DNA of 37,359 bases from Pseudomonadota bacterium (lineage in GTDB: Bacteria > Pseudomonadota > Gammaproteobacteria > Acidiferrobacterales > UBA6901): assembly GCA_021785795.1 (NCBI GenBank), contig JAJYEK010000028.1:1-37359 (forward strand), given 5' to 3'. The notes below the pieces were generated by a model. That model was not told the origin of the DNA and made no database searches. It saw nothing but the letters and a program-made list of their open reading frames with translations. Positions 9,519 to 17,901 of the stretch are shown here, piece by piece. Each line of letters begins with the position of its first letter. Position 1 is the first letter of the stretch. The position numbers and the translations under genes are program-made.

Positions 9519-9876
9519 GCTGGAACGTCGAGGCTCGGCCCGTTGAGAGTTGCAAGATCAATGCCAGCGGATTTTGATCCAGGTCAACTGCCGAGCATAG
9601 CAGCGACGGGAATATCGATGCACGACAGAAACCCAGCGAGACCCGCGGCTCAGCAGGGGCAGAAGGGTGTCAAATTTGGTCGCCCTCCCTCGACCTGAGA
9701 AGGTACCGCTGGCGAACCGGGGCTATGTGCCGGACGTATTCTTATAATTGATCTATGTCGGGTTCACCGATGCCGACACCTGCAAAGCAAGTGACCAACT
9801 CGAGGTGCGAACACGCCGCGCGGCATCCCGGCAATGCGCGATGGCAGACCACCATGGCGTTGCAACACGCGCACCA
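9519..9876. other. Intergenic region between the iron-uptake run and the GGDEF/EAL gene
   Basis: Downstream of the last iron-run gene and upstream of the GGDEF/EAL start, all on the minus strand. It contains the FNR-like box at 9574-9587, a TATAAG-like sequence on the minus strand near 9740 that might be a -10 element, and a possible 37-codon ORF at 9764-9877 that I do not trust. No clear intrinsic terminator was seen. Confidence 0.45.
9574..9587. promoter_or_regulatory. FNR/ANR-like box upstream of the GGDEF/EAL gene
   Basis: TTGAT-CCAG-GTCAA matches the FNR-family consensus TTGAT-N4-ATCAA at 9 of 10 half-site bases. It sits 56 bases before the GTG start and 65 before the first ATG of the GGDEF/EAL gene, a sensible distance for activation, but the -10 region below it is poor. 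A single 14-base match could be chance. Confidence 0.35.
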
Positions 9877-10041
9877 TCACCCCGCCGCCTGCCAAAAACC
9901 GGCAGCGAGAAGCGCAGCAACCAAGGCCCAGCCGGCGGCATCCGGCGCCCATCGCTGCACGGCGTAGGCCAATGCAATGGCCGCACCCACGGATATGATG
10001 TTGCGGATGTCACCGAAGATGAGCCGAAGCAGTTTCTTCAT
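9877..10041 (-). CDS. 54-aa small membrane protein at the end of the iron-uptake run
   Basis: A short ORF whose ATG overlaps the TGA of the Ftr1-like gene as ATGA (10038-10041), so it is probably translationally coupled. The protein starts MKKLLRLIFGDIRN, a basic amphipathic beginning. Two hydrophobic stretches follow: about residues 14-28 (NIISVGAAIALAYAV) and 38-51 (WALVAALLAAGFW), joined by QRWAPDAAG. This fits a one- or two-helix inner-membrane peptide with a cytoplasmic Lys/Arg-rich N-terminus. I do not recognise the family. Position suggests an accessory subunit of the membrane protein encoded just before it; that role is inferred. The next start codon downstream (9877) overlaps this stop by one base but leads to an unconvincing ORF. 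Confidence 0.65.
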   Translation of the reverse strand: MKKLLRLIFGDIRNIISVGAAIALAYAVQRWAPDAAGWALVAALLAAGFWQAAG

Positions 10042-10784
10042 GCGCCACCCCCATTGGCTACGGCCGCGGCCGGGAGACGCAGCCGGATTGCGATGAGCCT
10101 GCCGCCTGCGGCGTATGCGGCAACGAGCAGCAGCAATGTCGCATCACCCAGTGGCCAGATGGCGCGCTCCCCCAGCAACCCCCCCAGACTCCAGAAGCTG
10201 CCAAAGGCGAGCAGTGCACAGGCCACGGTGAACTTAAGGGTGTTTTCGGGAACGCGCGTGAGCGGAGCGCGCAGCATCAGGCCCGCTCCGGTGACCGCAA
10301 ACAGCGCCGCCAGCGCGCTGCCGCTCGCCTGCACATAGCTGAGGGCATGACCCAGCGCGACCACGAGCAGCCAGACTTCCAACCCCTCGAGCAGCACGCC
10401 CTTAAACGCCACCAGCCAGGCCCCGCGCGTCTCGGCATGCGCAAGGTGCTCGCGCGTCTCGCTGAATTCCCGGGCCTCATCATGCAGCGCGGTTCGCCCG
10501 GCATAGCGGCGGATAGCCTTGACGTACCAGCGCAGCCCGAACAGAAGCAGAAACACGCCGATGGCCGCCCGGATGCGGTTGATGTCGGTCTGCACGATCG
10601 AGAGGCCGGCACCGGTCACAGCGACGAGCACCGACACCACACCGAGCGCCGCGAGCGCAGCACTGGCGGCCCGCTTCCAGCCTATTGTCAGCGCCACGGC
10701 AAGCACGATGGTGAATGCCTCCACCCATTCCACTGCAGAGGCCAGAAAGATCGCGCTCATTCCGCCCCATTGTGTCGCGTTCAT
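10038..10784 (-). CDS. Ftr1-like (COG4280-type) integral membrane protein, candidate iron permease
   Basis: A 248-aa protein with about seven membrane helices. Two ExxE motifs stand in hydrophobic surroundings: E19-W-V-E22 (SAVEWVEAFTIVLA) and E133-G-L-E136 (LLEGLEVWLLV). Ftr1-type iron permeases use paired (R)ExxE motifs in two repeated helices to move iron; here the Arg is absent but the paired Glu spacing is kept. The charged middle loop (HDEAREFSETREHLAHAE) is cytoplasmic or periplasmic. The gene follows the ABC ATPase gene after 23 bases and overlaps the 54-aa small gene by 4 bases. The context with TonB and a ferric-type ABC importer supports a metal role. Start ATG 10784 has AGGAG upstream at a rather long spacing of about 11 bases. 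Iron as substrate is inference. Confidence 0.75.
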   Translation of the reverse strand: MNATQWGGMSAIFLASAVEWVEAFTIVLAVALTIGWKRAASAALAALGVVSVLVAVTGAGLSIVQTDINRIRAAIGVFLLLFGLRWYVKAIRRYAGRTALHDEAREFSETREHLAHAETRGAWLVAFKGVLLEGLEVWLLVVALGHALSYVQASGSALAALFAVTGAGLMLRAPLTRVPENTLKFTVACALLAFGSFWSLGGLLGERAIWPLGDATLLLLVAAYAAGGRLIAIRLRLPAAAVANGGGA

Positions 10785-10807
10785 TGTAACCGGGTCTCCT
10801 CTTTGAA

Positions 10808-11851
10808 CTAATGCTGATACAGAAGCGACTGCGCTGGATCCACGGCGAGTGCCAGCTCGGCCCCTACGGGAAGCGCCTCGGAAGCCGGCAGGGACAGCGT
10901 AACACCATGCAGGTCACAGCGCAGCTCCACGCCGTCGCCGGTGATGATGCTGCCGAGGACCCGGGCTCGCGCCGGCCAGGCGGCCCGCTCCAGCGGCTCG
11001 AGCCGCCGCAGCGCCGCTCCACGCAAATACAGCTGCGCCAGCCCATCGGCCAGATCCCGCCGTGAGTCCAGTTCACACGCACCCCACGGGGCCTGCAAAC
11101 GTCCTGAGTCGAGCTGCACCGGCCAGGGGCCGAAGGCATCGGTGAAGCGCGCCACCGCTTCGCAGTTCGGCCGGTGCCACAGCTCGCGCGGCGGGTCGAT
11201 CTGCAGTAGGCGCCCCGCCTGGATCACGCCGACCCGATCTGCCAGAGCCAACGCCTCGCGGCGGTCGTGCGTGATAGTGAGCGCAGACAATCCGTGCTCG
11301 CGCACGACGTTGCCGATGAGGTCCCGCAGCTCCTCGCGAAGTCCGGCATCGAGGCTGGACAGGGGTTCATCACATAGAAGCAAGCGCGGACGCACCGCCA
11401 GGGCGCGCGCGAGGGCGACCCGCTGCTGCTGGCCGCCGGAGAGTTCATGCGGACACCGGCCCGCGAAACCCTCGAGCCCTACCCGCTCGAGCATGCGGCG
11501 CGCCTGGCTGCGTGCGTCACGGCCATGGCGCGCGCGCAACGGCAGGGCCACGTTTTCCAGAGCTGTCAGGTGCGGCCACAGCGCATAGTCCTGGAACACC
11601 ATGCCGAGCCGGCGTTTCTCTGGCGGCAGGCCCGCCGCCCCCGGCGCATCCACCAACACACCGTCCAGCACGATACGGCCGGAATCGACCCGATCCAGTC
11701 CGGCAACCAGACGCAGCAGTGTGGTCTTGCCGGAGCCGGACGCGCCGAGCAGACAGACAATTTCTCCACGACCGACATTCAGCGTCAGGCCGCACAAGGC
11801 GGCGTACTGGCCGTAGCGCTTGTGCACAGCTTCTATTTGCAGCAGCGTCAT
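10808..11851 (-). CDS. ABC importer ATP-binding protein, ferric/polyamine (FbpC/PotA) type
   Basis: 347 aa counted from ATG 11851, which has a GAGGA Shine-Dalgarno overlapping the permease stop. Walker A GASGSGKT is at about 36-43, the signature LSGGQ at 137-141, Walker B LLLCDEP with Asp161-Glu162, and the switch His at 195 (ITHD). The C-terminal third (about 240-347) has the beta-rich look of a TOBE regulatory domain seen in this importer class. It hydrolyses ATP at the cytoplasmic face to drive the two-domain permease encoded just upstream. In-frame codons before 11851 are open but fall inside the permease gene and should not be translated. Substrate class (ferric iron) is judged from operon context; FbpC relatives also serve thiamine, phosphonate or sulfate. 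Confidence 0.9.
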   Translation of the reverse strand: MTLLQIEAVHKRYGQYAALCGLTLNVGRGEIVCLLGASGSGKTTLLRLVAGLDRVDSGRIVLDGVLVDAPGAAGLPPEKRRLGMVFQDYALWPHLTALENVALPLRARHGRDARSQARRMLERVGLEGFAGRCPHELSGGQQQRVALARALAVRPRLLLCDEPLSSLDAGLREELRDLIGNVVREHGLSALTITHDRREALALADRVGVIQAGRLLQIDPPRELWHRPNCEAVARFTDAFGPWPVQLDSGRLQAPWGACELDSRRDLADGLAQLYLRGAALRRLEPLERAAWPARARVLGSIITGDGVELRCDLHGVTLSLPASEALPVGAELALAVDPAQSLLYQH

Positions 11852-11858
11852 CGATTCC

Positions 11859-13607
11859 TCACGCGGCTCCTGCCGGCGCAATGGCGGGGCCGCCCCTGGT
11901 GGAAAGCCGCGCGAAGACGGCGCGGGCCAGCACCGCAAAACTCAGCAGCAGCGCCATTCCCAGCAGCTGCAACCGTGCCTGCTGGTGAAACTGCACCCCG
12001 CTCACCGTATCCAGCAAGGCGACGGCCAGTGGCGGGCGGCCTGCAGGATAGAGCAGCTCCGAGGCCGGAAGCTCGAAAGCCACGTGCAGCACGGAAAGCA
12101 GCCAGGCCGAAAATAGCGGCCGTGCGAGCAGCGGGATCTCCACATGCCGCAGCGCCTGTAACCGCGACAGACCATGCACCCGCGCTGCTTCGTTGAACCC
12201 TTGATGCAACTGCGCCACCGGGCCCTGAAGAACCTTCGTCGCTGCCGGCAGCGCCAGGGCTACGTAGGCCATCGCGAGCAGGCTGCTGCCTCCATACAAG
12301 GGGGTGTAGGGCTGGTTGTAGGCCAGTACGTAGGCGGCGGCAAGTACGATGCCCGGCAGCGCCATCACTGCCAGCAGCGCGAAGTCCAGGATCCGACCGG
12401 CGCGACCGCGCTTTACCACCGCGACCGCTATGGGCCAGGCCAGCATCACCGTAACGCTGGCGGCCAGCACCGCCAGCTCCAGAGAGTAACGGAATGCCGG
12501 CAGCAAGGAATTCAGCGTCGCCCCAATGTTTGCGGACGCGGTGCCGCCCCGGGCCAGGCTGCCGGCGGCAAGCAGAGGCAGGCCGAGAGCCACTAGCGCC
12601 AGCCCGCCGGCGGCAAGACCATGCAGCCCGGCAGCCTTGCGCCCCAGGCGCAATGGCGCTGCCGGCCGGAAGCGTGGCCCGAGGCTGCGGCGTCCGGCGG
12701 CACGCCGGGCAAGCCATGCCTGCAGAAACAGTGCCGGCAGGATCAGGGCAAGGAGCAGCCACGAGCCTGCCGCCGCCATGGGAAAGTTCAACGGCATGGC
12801 GTTGACTGCCTGTTCGATGGTATAGGTCGCCAAAACGAACCCGCTTCCGGCACCGAGGGTCGCTGCCACCGCAAAGTCGCTCATGGATTCGGCGAATGCC
12901 GCCGCGAAGCCGGCTGCGAGGGCGGGCAGCAGCAGTGTGGCCGCCAATGCCAGCCGTCGACGGCGCGACAGTCCCAGCACCCGTGCCGCCTCGTCCGGGG
13001 CGGCGCTGGTTGCGGTGAGGGCGGACTGAACCGCGAGAAACGTAAACGGCAGCGCCTTGAACATCAGCGTCAATACGATTCCGACCGGACCCAGGAGATG
13101 TCCGGCAACGCTCTGGATCCAGGGCCAGCGCGCCAGGGGTCCGACCGGCGCGGCGAGCAGGATCCAGCCGGATGCCAGAAAATAGCCCGGCATCACGAGC
13201 AACAGCCATATCGCCGGCTCAATCCAGCCGCGCCACGCCACTAGGCTGCGCACCTGCAGCCACGCCAGCCATGCGCCGAGCGGGAGCGCGAACAGCGCCG
13301 CGGCAAGCGACACCATCAGGGAGTTGCGCAGCGCCAGCGACATCCCGCCTTGCAGTGCTTGGCCGAATGGCCTCAGGCTCGGAACGAACCGGCCGTGCAA
13401 CAATCCTGGAAAAAACGCCCCCAGCAGGAAGCTCAGCAACGGCCAGCCCCATAGCGCACATGCTGCCGCCCCCAGCAGCACGACGCCGGCAAATCCGGCT
13501 GCGCTGCGCCGTCTCGAACCCGGTACCGGCCGCAATGTCTGCGACAGCGATTGCGTCATCGGCCCTGGGATTTGCGCCTGATCCGCGCTTACCTCAACGA
13601 GCGACAT
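11859..13607 (-). CDS. ABC importer permease, ferric-iron (FbpB) type, two fused transmembrane domains
   Basis: 582 aa with about twelve hydrophobic helices forming two binding-protein-dependent permease halves. Each half has an EAA loop that contacts the ATPase: EAARVLGLSRRRRL near residue 210 and EAARVHGLSRLQAL near 485. This fused arrangement is typical of FbpB/ThiP-type importers. The ATG at 13607 overlaps the end of the binding-protein gene by 14 bases; a second ATG at 13559 has a slightly better AGGG upstream and would shorten the N-terminus by 16 residues. The ATPase gene starts 7 bases after the stop, so the two are clearly one transport unit. Confidence 0.9.
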   Translation of the reverse strand: MSLVEVSADQAQIPGPMTQSLSQTLRPVPGSRRRSAAGFAGVVLLGAAACALWGWPLLSFLLGAFFPGLLHGRFVPSLRPFGQALQGGMSLALRNSLMVSLAAALFALPLGAWLAWLQVRSLVAWRGWIEPAIWLLLVMPGYFLASGWILLAAPVGPLARWPWIQSVAGHLLGPVGIVLTLMFKALPFTFLAVQSALTATSAAPDEAARVLGLSRRRRLALAATLLLPALAAGFAAAFAESMSDFAVAATLGAGSGFVLATYTIEQAVNAMPLNFPMAAAGSWLLLALILPALFLQAWLARRAAGRRSLGPRFRPAAPLRLGRKAAGLHGLAAGGLALVALGLPLLAAGSLARGGTASANIGATLNSLLPAFRYSLELAVLAASVTVMLAWPIAVAVVKRGRAGRILDFALLAVMALPGIVLAAAYVLAYNQPYTPLYGGSSLLAMAYVALALPAATKVLQGPVAQLHQGFNEAARVHGLSRLQALRHVEIPLLARPLFSAWLLSVLHVAFELPASELLYPAGRPPLAVALLDTVSGVQFHQQARLQLLGMALLLSFAVLARAVFARLSTRGGPAIAPAGAA

Positions 13608-14640
13608 GGACCGTGAACCAGAACACGACTTTCGGCTCGAGAGGCCCCCACTGGGCCGGGTTCAGCACCAAGGGCCGCACGCCGGTGAGCTTAGCGAGCG
13701 CGGATACAGGCCGCACGCCGGTCAGCAGCGGCTGGTAATTCGAGTCGGCGGACACGTCACCCTCTTGGAGCACCTTCTGGCCGGCGGGCGAAAGCACGAA
13801 CTGTACAAAGCGGCGGGCCGATTGGAGCGTCCGGCCTTGCACACGGGCCCCGATAGCCAGGTCCGATGGCAGCTCAGCGCTGGGCGCCGCGGGAATCACG
13901 CGCAGGCCCGGTTCCTTTGTTGCAAGACCCAGCGCGGCCGAGCTCTGGACCACCGCGACATCGATCTGTCCGTACTGCAGCGCACGCAGTGTGACGCTGT
14001 TGCGCGGAAAGATCTTGAGGCCGTTGGCTTTCAGGCGCTCGAAATAGCGCTCACCTGCTTTCAGCCCGAGGTGCTGCATCATGCCAGCGACGAAAGGATA
14101 CGTTGGTCCGGAAATCGCCGGGTTGTTCATGCCTACCTTGCCGTACAGCGCCGGTTTCGTAAGATCCCGCCATTGCAGCGGCCAGTCGCCTTGCGGCAGA
14201 CGGCGGGTGTTGACCAGCATCATGCCTGCATAGGTCACGCCCACCGGAAAGTAACAGCGATCAGCGGGCAGCAGCGCCCGACCCTGCGGCGTGTAATGGA
14301 CCGCCGGCAACCAGCCGCAGCTCAGCTGGCGATGGCGGGCGAATTGACGCATTGCGAGATTACCGTCGAACCACAGCACGTCCCACTGGGGATGTGCCGC
14401 CTCGGCCTGAACCCTGGCCAGTAGCGGTCCGGTACTCAGGTGTACGAGGTTGACGCGAATGCCGGTGGCATGGGTGAAGGCTCGGGCAACCCGGGCGTCG
14501 TAGCCCATAGCAGCATAGACGGTCAGCGTAGCGGCCTGCACTTGGGGTGCAAGACCGAGTATCGCGCCCAGCGCGAACAGTGCCAAACGCAGGGTTCTCG
14601 GGAGCGCCGGTACAGGCGTGGACATAGAGGACAGGTTCAT
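13594..14640 (-). CDS. Periplasmic substrate-binding protein of the iron-type ABC importer (FbpA-like)
   Basis: 348 aa with an N-terminal signal peptide ending near APQVQA (about residue 36), followed by ATLTVYAAMG, the usual first strand of the extracellular binding-protein family. LDVLWFDG-like and GKVGMNNPAISGPTY segments are typical of FbpA/PhnS-type proteins. The characteristic tandem Tyr ligands of classic FbpA are not evident, so the ligand may be a ferric complex or something else. ATG 14640 overlaps the TonB gene stop as ATGA, indicating translational coupling; the 3' end overlaps the permease start. It delivers cargo released into the periplasm by the outer-membrane receptor to the inner-membrane permease. 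Confidence 0.85.
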   Translation of the reverse strand: MNLSSMSTPVPALPRTLRLALFALGAILGLAPQVQAATLTVYAAMGYDARVARAFTHATGIRVNLVHLSTGPLLARVQAEAAHPQWDVLWFDGNLAMRQFARHRQLSCGWLPAVHYTPQGRALLPADRCYFPVGVTYAGMMLVNTRRLPQGDWPLQWRDLTKPALYGKVGMNNPAISGPTYPFVAGMMQHLGLKAGERYFERLKANGLKIFPRNSVTLRALQYGQIDVAVVQSSAALGLATKEPGLRVIPAAPSAELPSDLAIGARVQGRTLQSARRFVQFVLSPAGQKVLQEGDVSADSNYQPLLTGVRPVSALAKLTGVRPLVLNPAQWGPLEPKVVFWFTVHVAR

Positions 14641-15341
14641 GGCGCGTTCAGCCGAAAGCGTACGTGGATGTCGAATTCCATGCGCCGGCCACGGAGCACA
14701 ACCGGCGTTACAGGGTAAGGCGCATTGCGCACCGCTTGCACTGCCGCACGGTCGAGCATTGCAATTCCGCAGCTTCTTGCTATCCGCACCGCGCTGACAC
14801 GTCCGTCGCGATACCCGAATGCCACTACGGTGCTGCCGCTGAGCTCCATCAATCGAGCCGCGGCCGGGTAGCGTACGGCGGCCTGAATAGCGCTGCGCAA
14901 CGCGGCCTCGAAATTGGCGCGGATCGAAGCGGTCACGGCTGCCGGCGGGCTGATCGGCACGACCGGCTGGTCCTCCGTAATCGGGGCCGGAGAGGGCTTG
15001 CGCTGAGCCGCGGGGCGGGGAGGAGGTGGAAGCGGCGTCAACGGTTTGGGTCGGGCGCGATGGATCGGTCTGGGCACCACGGGATGCGGGCGTGGCTTTT
15101 CAGCTGGCCGCGGCGGAGCCGGGTGCGGCTGGGGCAGCACTACGGTCCGGTGCGCCGGTGGGGCCTGCAACACGATCTGGACCACCGGTGATGCCGGCGG
15201 CAGCGCGCCGGGTCGCGCCCACCACAACGCTCCCGCAACCAGTGCGGCCTCGATGATCAGAGCGAGGACGGCGGCGGCTGGCCACTGCCGGTCATGCGTT
15301 CCGACCCGAACAGATGAAGCATCGTGCATCACGGCGCTCAT
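14637..15341 (-). CDS. TonB energy-transducing protein
   Basis: 234 aa with the standard TonB order. A short cytoplasmic N-terminus is followed by one membrane helix (about 22-42), a long Pro-rich, Lys/Arg-containing periplasmic spacer (about 48-130), and a C-terminal TonB domain (about 150-234) with RYPAAARLMELSGS and FGYRDGRV. TonB couples the proton motive force to outer-membrane receptors through ExbB/ExbD, but no exbBD is present in this window, so they must lie elsewhere. It is encoded directly after the receptor gene and overlaps the binding-protein gene by 4 bases, so it is probably a dedicated TonB for that receptor. ATG 15341 has a weak Shine-Dalgarno; ATG 15329 is a possible alternative. 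Confidence 0.88.
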   Translation of the reverse strand: MSAVMHDASSVRVGTHDRQWPAAAVLALIIEAALVAGALWWARPGALPPASPVVQIVLQAPPAHRTVVLPQPHPAPPRPAEKPRPHPVVPRPIHRARPKPLTPLPPPPRPAAQRKPSPAPITEDQPVVPISPPAAVTASIRANFEAALRSAIQAAVRYPAAARLMELSGSTVVAFGYRDGRVSAVRIARSCGIAMLDRAAVQAVRNAPYPVTPVVLRGRRMEFDIHVRFRLNAP

Positions 15342-15460
15342 GTGTCGTCAGGCAACACAACCGGCCGGCACTGAACGGAGGGCAGGACACGGGAGCTCGT
15401 TCATGGAATTTTCCTGTTCGCGCCAGCTACTGGCTTCGGTGCTTCGAGCCGGAGACCGGC

Positions 15461-15484
15461 CGCAACCCGGGAGCGCAACCCGGG
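15461..15484. repeat. Short tandem direct repeat in the leader of the tonB gene
   Basis: CGCAACCCGGG occurs twice (15461-15471 and 15474-15484) two bases apart, next to a small stem GCCGG-AGA-CCGGC (15448-15460). It lies in the 226-bp gap between the receptor stop and the tonB start. Function unknown; it might form a stable structure that lowers distal expression of the run. Confidence 0.4.
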
Positions 15485-15567
15485 CGCGGCGACTTCCCTG
15501 TCCCATTCTGGTCCGATTCCGGATTTCGGTCCTTCCGGCTTTAGGCCGTGCGCCGAGCGACATCCGG

Positions 15568-17901
15568 TCAGAAATCAGCCGTGACGCTGGCGTAATACGT
15601 TCTCGGGGCACCGGGCACCGCGAGAACCTGACCTTGCGAGGCGGCGCCAAGGAATCCGCCGCTGGTGATGTATTCAAACGGGTTGTACTGCTTGTTGAAG
15701 GCGTTCAGCACATCAAAGCTGACCTTCACGTCATGCAGCTCCTGAATCGGACGGGCAACCTTTACATCCAGTCCCAGGTTCATCGTCCCATAGCTCGGGA
15801 TTTTCTGCTGGCTCGGAATGCCGAGGTTGTTGTTGAACATGTTCTGCTGGCCGATGTATTGATACCAGGCGCGCGGCACGTACAGGACGCCGCCCGCATA
15901 GTACTTGTACGCTGCCCCCAAGTTGAAGGTGGTGTTGGGCACGTTCGAGACCGGAAGTCCGGCATAGCTCACGCCGCCCGTCGTGTAGTCGGCAAAGTCC
16001 GCCTTTTCGATATTCAGGTTGCTGAAGACATGCAGGTTATAGAGCGGATCGTCGGCCAGCGCGATGTTGAAGCCCTTGTAAACTGAATTGCCGTTGGCGT
16101 CGCCGAGATAGTTGCCGTTGGCATCGTACATGGCGATGAACTGGTTGGTGAAATCCAGGTGATAGTACGAGACGCTCAGCAGGAAGTTGTGCAATGCCCC
16201 ATAGTTTCGGAAGTGCACCTTGAAGCCAAGGTTGTAGTCAGCGCTCTTCTCGAGGCTGTATATAGGGGGTATCTGCTGGAACAGACCACCGCCGCCACCG
16301 ACCTGCGGCTGCTTGTAGGCAACGGCGTAATTCCCGAACAGGGCCAGCCAGCGCCGTGCCCGCCAGTTCAGATCGATCGAGGGTTCGGTTTCGGCGTGCG
16401 ACACTACGGCGTCAGGCAGGGTTGCCTGGTTGTTGGCCGGATTGGCCAGAGGGAAATCCATTAAGCCGCCGTTCATGTATGTGGTCGAATAGCTGATCAG
16501 GCGCACTCCGGGCGTGACATCTATGTTCGGGGTGGGGCTGATCCGGTCTTGCAGGAAGGCGGCCACGTCGGTCTCATTCCAGTAGTCGCTGCGGTAATGC
16601 GCGTTCGGCACCGCCTGGCTGCCGAAATAGGGCGCATAGGGATTGTAGAAGGATTGCCGTGAGTTGTACTGGCCCTTCAGGAAAAATCCGCCGAAACTCA
16701 CCAGGTTGTACGGAAGCCTGAAGTCGGCCCAGGTCTTGTCTCCGTAGACCGAGCTACGCGGGTCGTTGTATTCAATGAGATTGCCCGGATTGGTCAGACC
16801 GTAGTTGGCGTAGTGGGTGTGCAACCGTTCGCCAAGACGATACCAGATCAGGTTATGAAAAGTGAGCGTCGGGTCCAAATCGACATTGAGCTTGTTGTAG
16901 ATCAGCCGGGTCTTGTTGGTGTCCTGCTTGGACCAGACGCTGGGAGATATCGCGCCGTAAAATCCGGACGTCGGCTGGCTGTATAGCGGAGAGCCGGCTG
17001 CCCCGGTCTCGGTCACCCCGGCGATGGGGGCGATCGGAATCATGACCGGGCGGTAGCCCTGGCCCTGCGCCTGGTAGAAGCCGATCGACATGTTCCCGGT
17101 ATCGAAGGTCTTGCGGGTCTTAAGGTAATACGCGTAGTTGCTGCTCGGATTTTCGAATCCGTCCGGAGTGGTCCGGTAACTGTTGGATTTGCCGTGCCCG
17201 CCCGCGATTACTGTTGACCAGCCGTCGTGGCTGCCGGTGTCAGCGGCAAAAAACTCGTTTTGCGCGCCGTAACTGCCGGCGGCCAGGCCGATCGTGCCAC
17301 CGGCTTTGTCCGTAGGCTGCAGCGGCACGAAGTCGATCTGCCCGGCGATGTTGTTGTACCAGCGGTCCTCGGGATTGCCGGGGCCATAGGTAATTCCGAT
17401 TCCCTCCAGCATCTGCAGCTGCGGAATTTGAGGAGTCTGCCACAGCGTGGTGGACGGATTGACCATGGGCACGCCGTCGAAGGTCACCGAGACCGTCCCG
17501 TCATCGATATTTCCGGCGGAGAATCCGCCCCAACCCTGCTTGAGCCCATTCAGGCTGATGGAGTTCTTGGTCGACCCGGTGGCGCCGTACCCGGTAACCG
17601 CCACACCCGGCGCAACGGTAATCGCCTGCGCGGCACCAGCGACCGGGCCCACCGCCTGGATTTCGGGCTTATCGATAACCTTGACGGACTGGCCAGAGCG
17701 GAACTGATGCTTCTGTTTGAGCTTCTTGGTTTCCTGGGACTGCGCGGCGGATCCCTCCTGCCCGGCGGCCTGCACCGTGCCGAGGCTGGTCGGCGTCCCG
17801 GCCGCAAATGCCGCAGCCGTTGGCGCTGCTACCATGACTACCAGCAACGCCTGGGCGAGTCGGCTGGGCTTGAATACAGGACGAACGGTACGACTGGGCA
17901 T
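15568..17901 (-). CDS. TonB-dependent outer-membrane receptor
   Basis: 777 aa. The signal peptide (about 1-34, ALLVVMVAAPTAAAFA) is followed by a spacer, and SVKVIDKP is a possible TonB box. The plug domain (about 65-205) carries LNGLKQGWGG and YGPGNPEDRWYNNIAGQIDFVPLQP. A 22-strand-type barrel then runs to the end and finishes with a terminal Phe (ASVTADF), the outer-membrane insertion signal. There is no N-terminal signalling domain, so no FecIR-type control is expected. ATG 17901 has a strong GGAGG 6-7 bases upstream. The gene heads the iron-uptake run. Residues give no clue to the ligand; a ferric siderophore or ferric citrate-like complex is the usual cargo. The long aromatic-rich loops resemble Fiu/CirA-like receptors only loosely. 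Confidence 0.92.
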   Translation of the reverse strand: MPSRTVRPVFKPSRLAQALLVVMVAAPTAAAFAAGTPTSLGTVQAAGQEGSAAQSQETKKLKQKHQFRSGQSVKVIDKPEIQAVGPVAGAAQAITVAPGVAVTGYGATGSTKNSISLNGLKQGWGGFSAGNIDDGTVSVTFDGVPMVNPSTTLWQTPQIPQLQMLEGIGITYGPGNPEDRWYNNIAGQIDFVPLQPTDKAGGTIGLAAGSYGAQNEFFAADTGSHDGWSTVIAGGHGKSNSYRTTPDGFENPSSNYAYYLKTRKTFDTGNMSIGFYQAQGQGYRPVMIPIAPIAGVTETGAAGSPLYSQPTSGFYGAISPSVWSKQDTNKTRLIYNKLNVDLDPTLTFHNLIWYRLGERLHTHYANYGLTNPGNLIEYNDPRSSVYGDKTWADFRLPYNLVSFGGFFLKGQYNSRQSFYNPYAPYFGSQAVPNAHYRSDYWNETDVAAFLQDRISPTPNIDVTPGVRLISYSTTYMNGGLMDFPLANPANNQATLPDAVVSHAETEPSIDLNWRARRWLALFGNYAVAYKQPQVGGGGGLFQQIPPIYSLEKSADYNLGFKVHFRNYGALHNFLLSVSYYHLDFTNQFIAMYDANGNYLGDANGNSVYKGFNIALADDPLYNLHVFSNLNIEKADFADYTTGGVSYAGLPVSNVPNTTFNLGAAYKYYAGGVLYVPRAWYQYIGQQNMFNNNLGIPSQQKIPSYGTMNLGLDVKVARPIQELHDVKVSFDVLNAFNKQYNPFEYITSGGFLGAASQGQVLAVPGAPRTYYASVTADF

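Noticed and set aside
9753..10013. 86-codon minus-strand ORF over the 54-residue gene
   Set aside because: It overlaps the better-supported small membrane protein in another frame and has a Trp/Arg/Pro-rich, random-looking translation.
11848..13209. 453-codon minus-strand ORF in another frame of the permease gene
   Set aside because: Same-strand frame-shifted shadow of the FbpB-type permease, rich in Arg and Gly with no hydrophobic helices.
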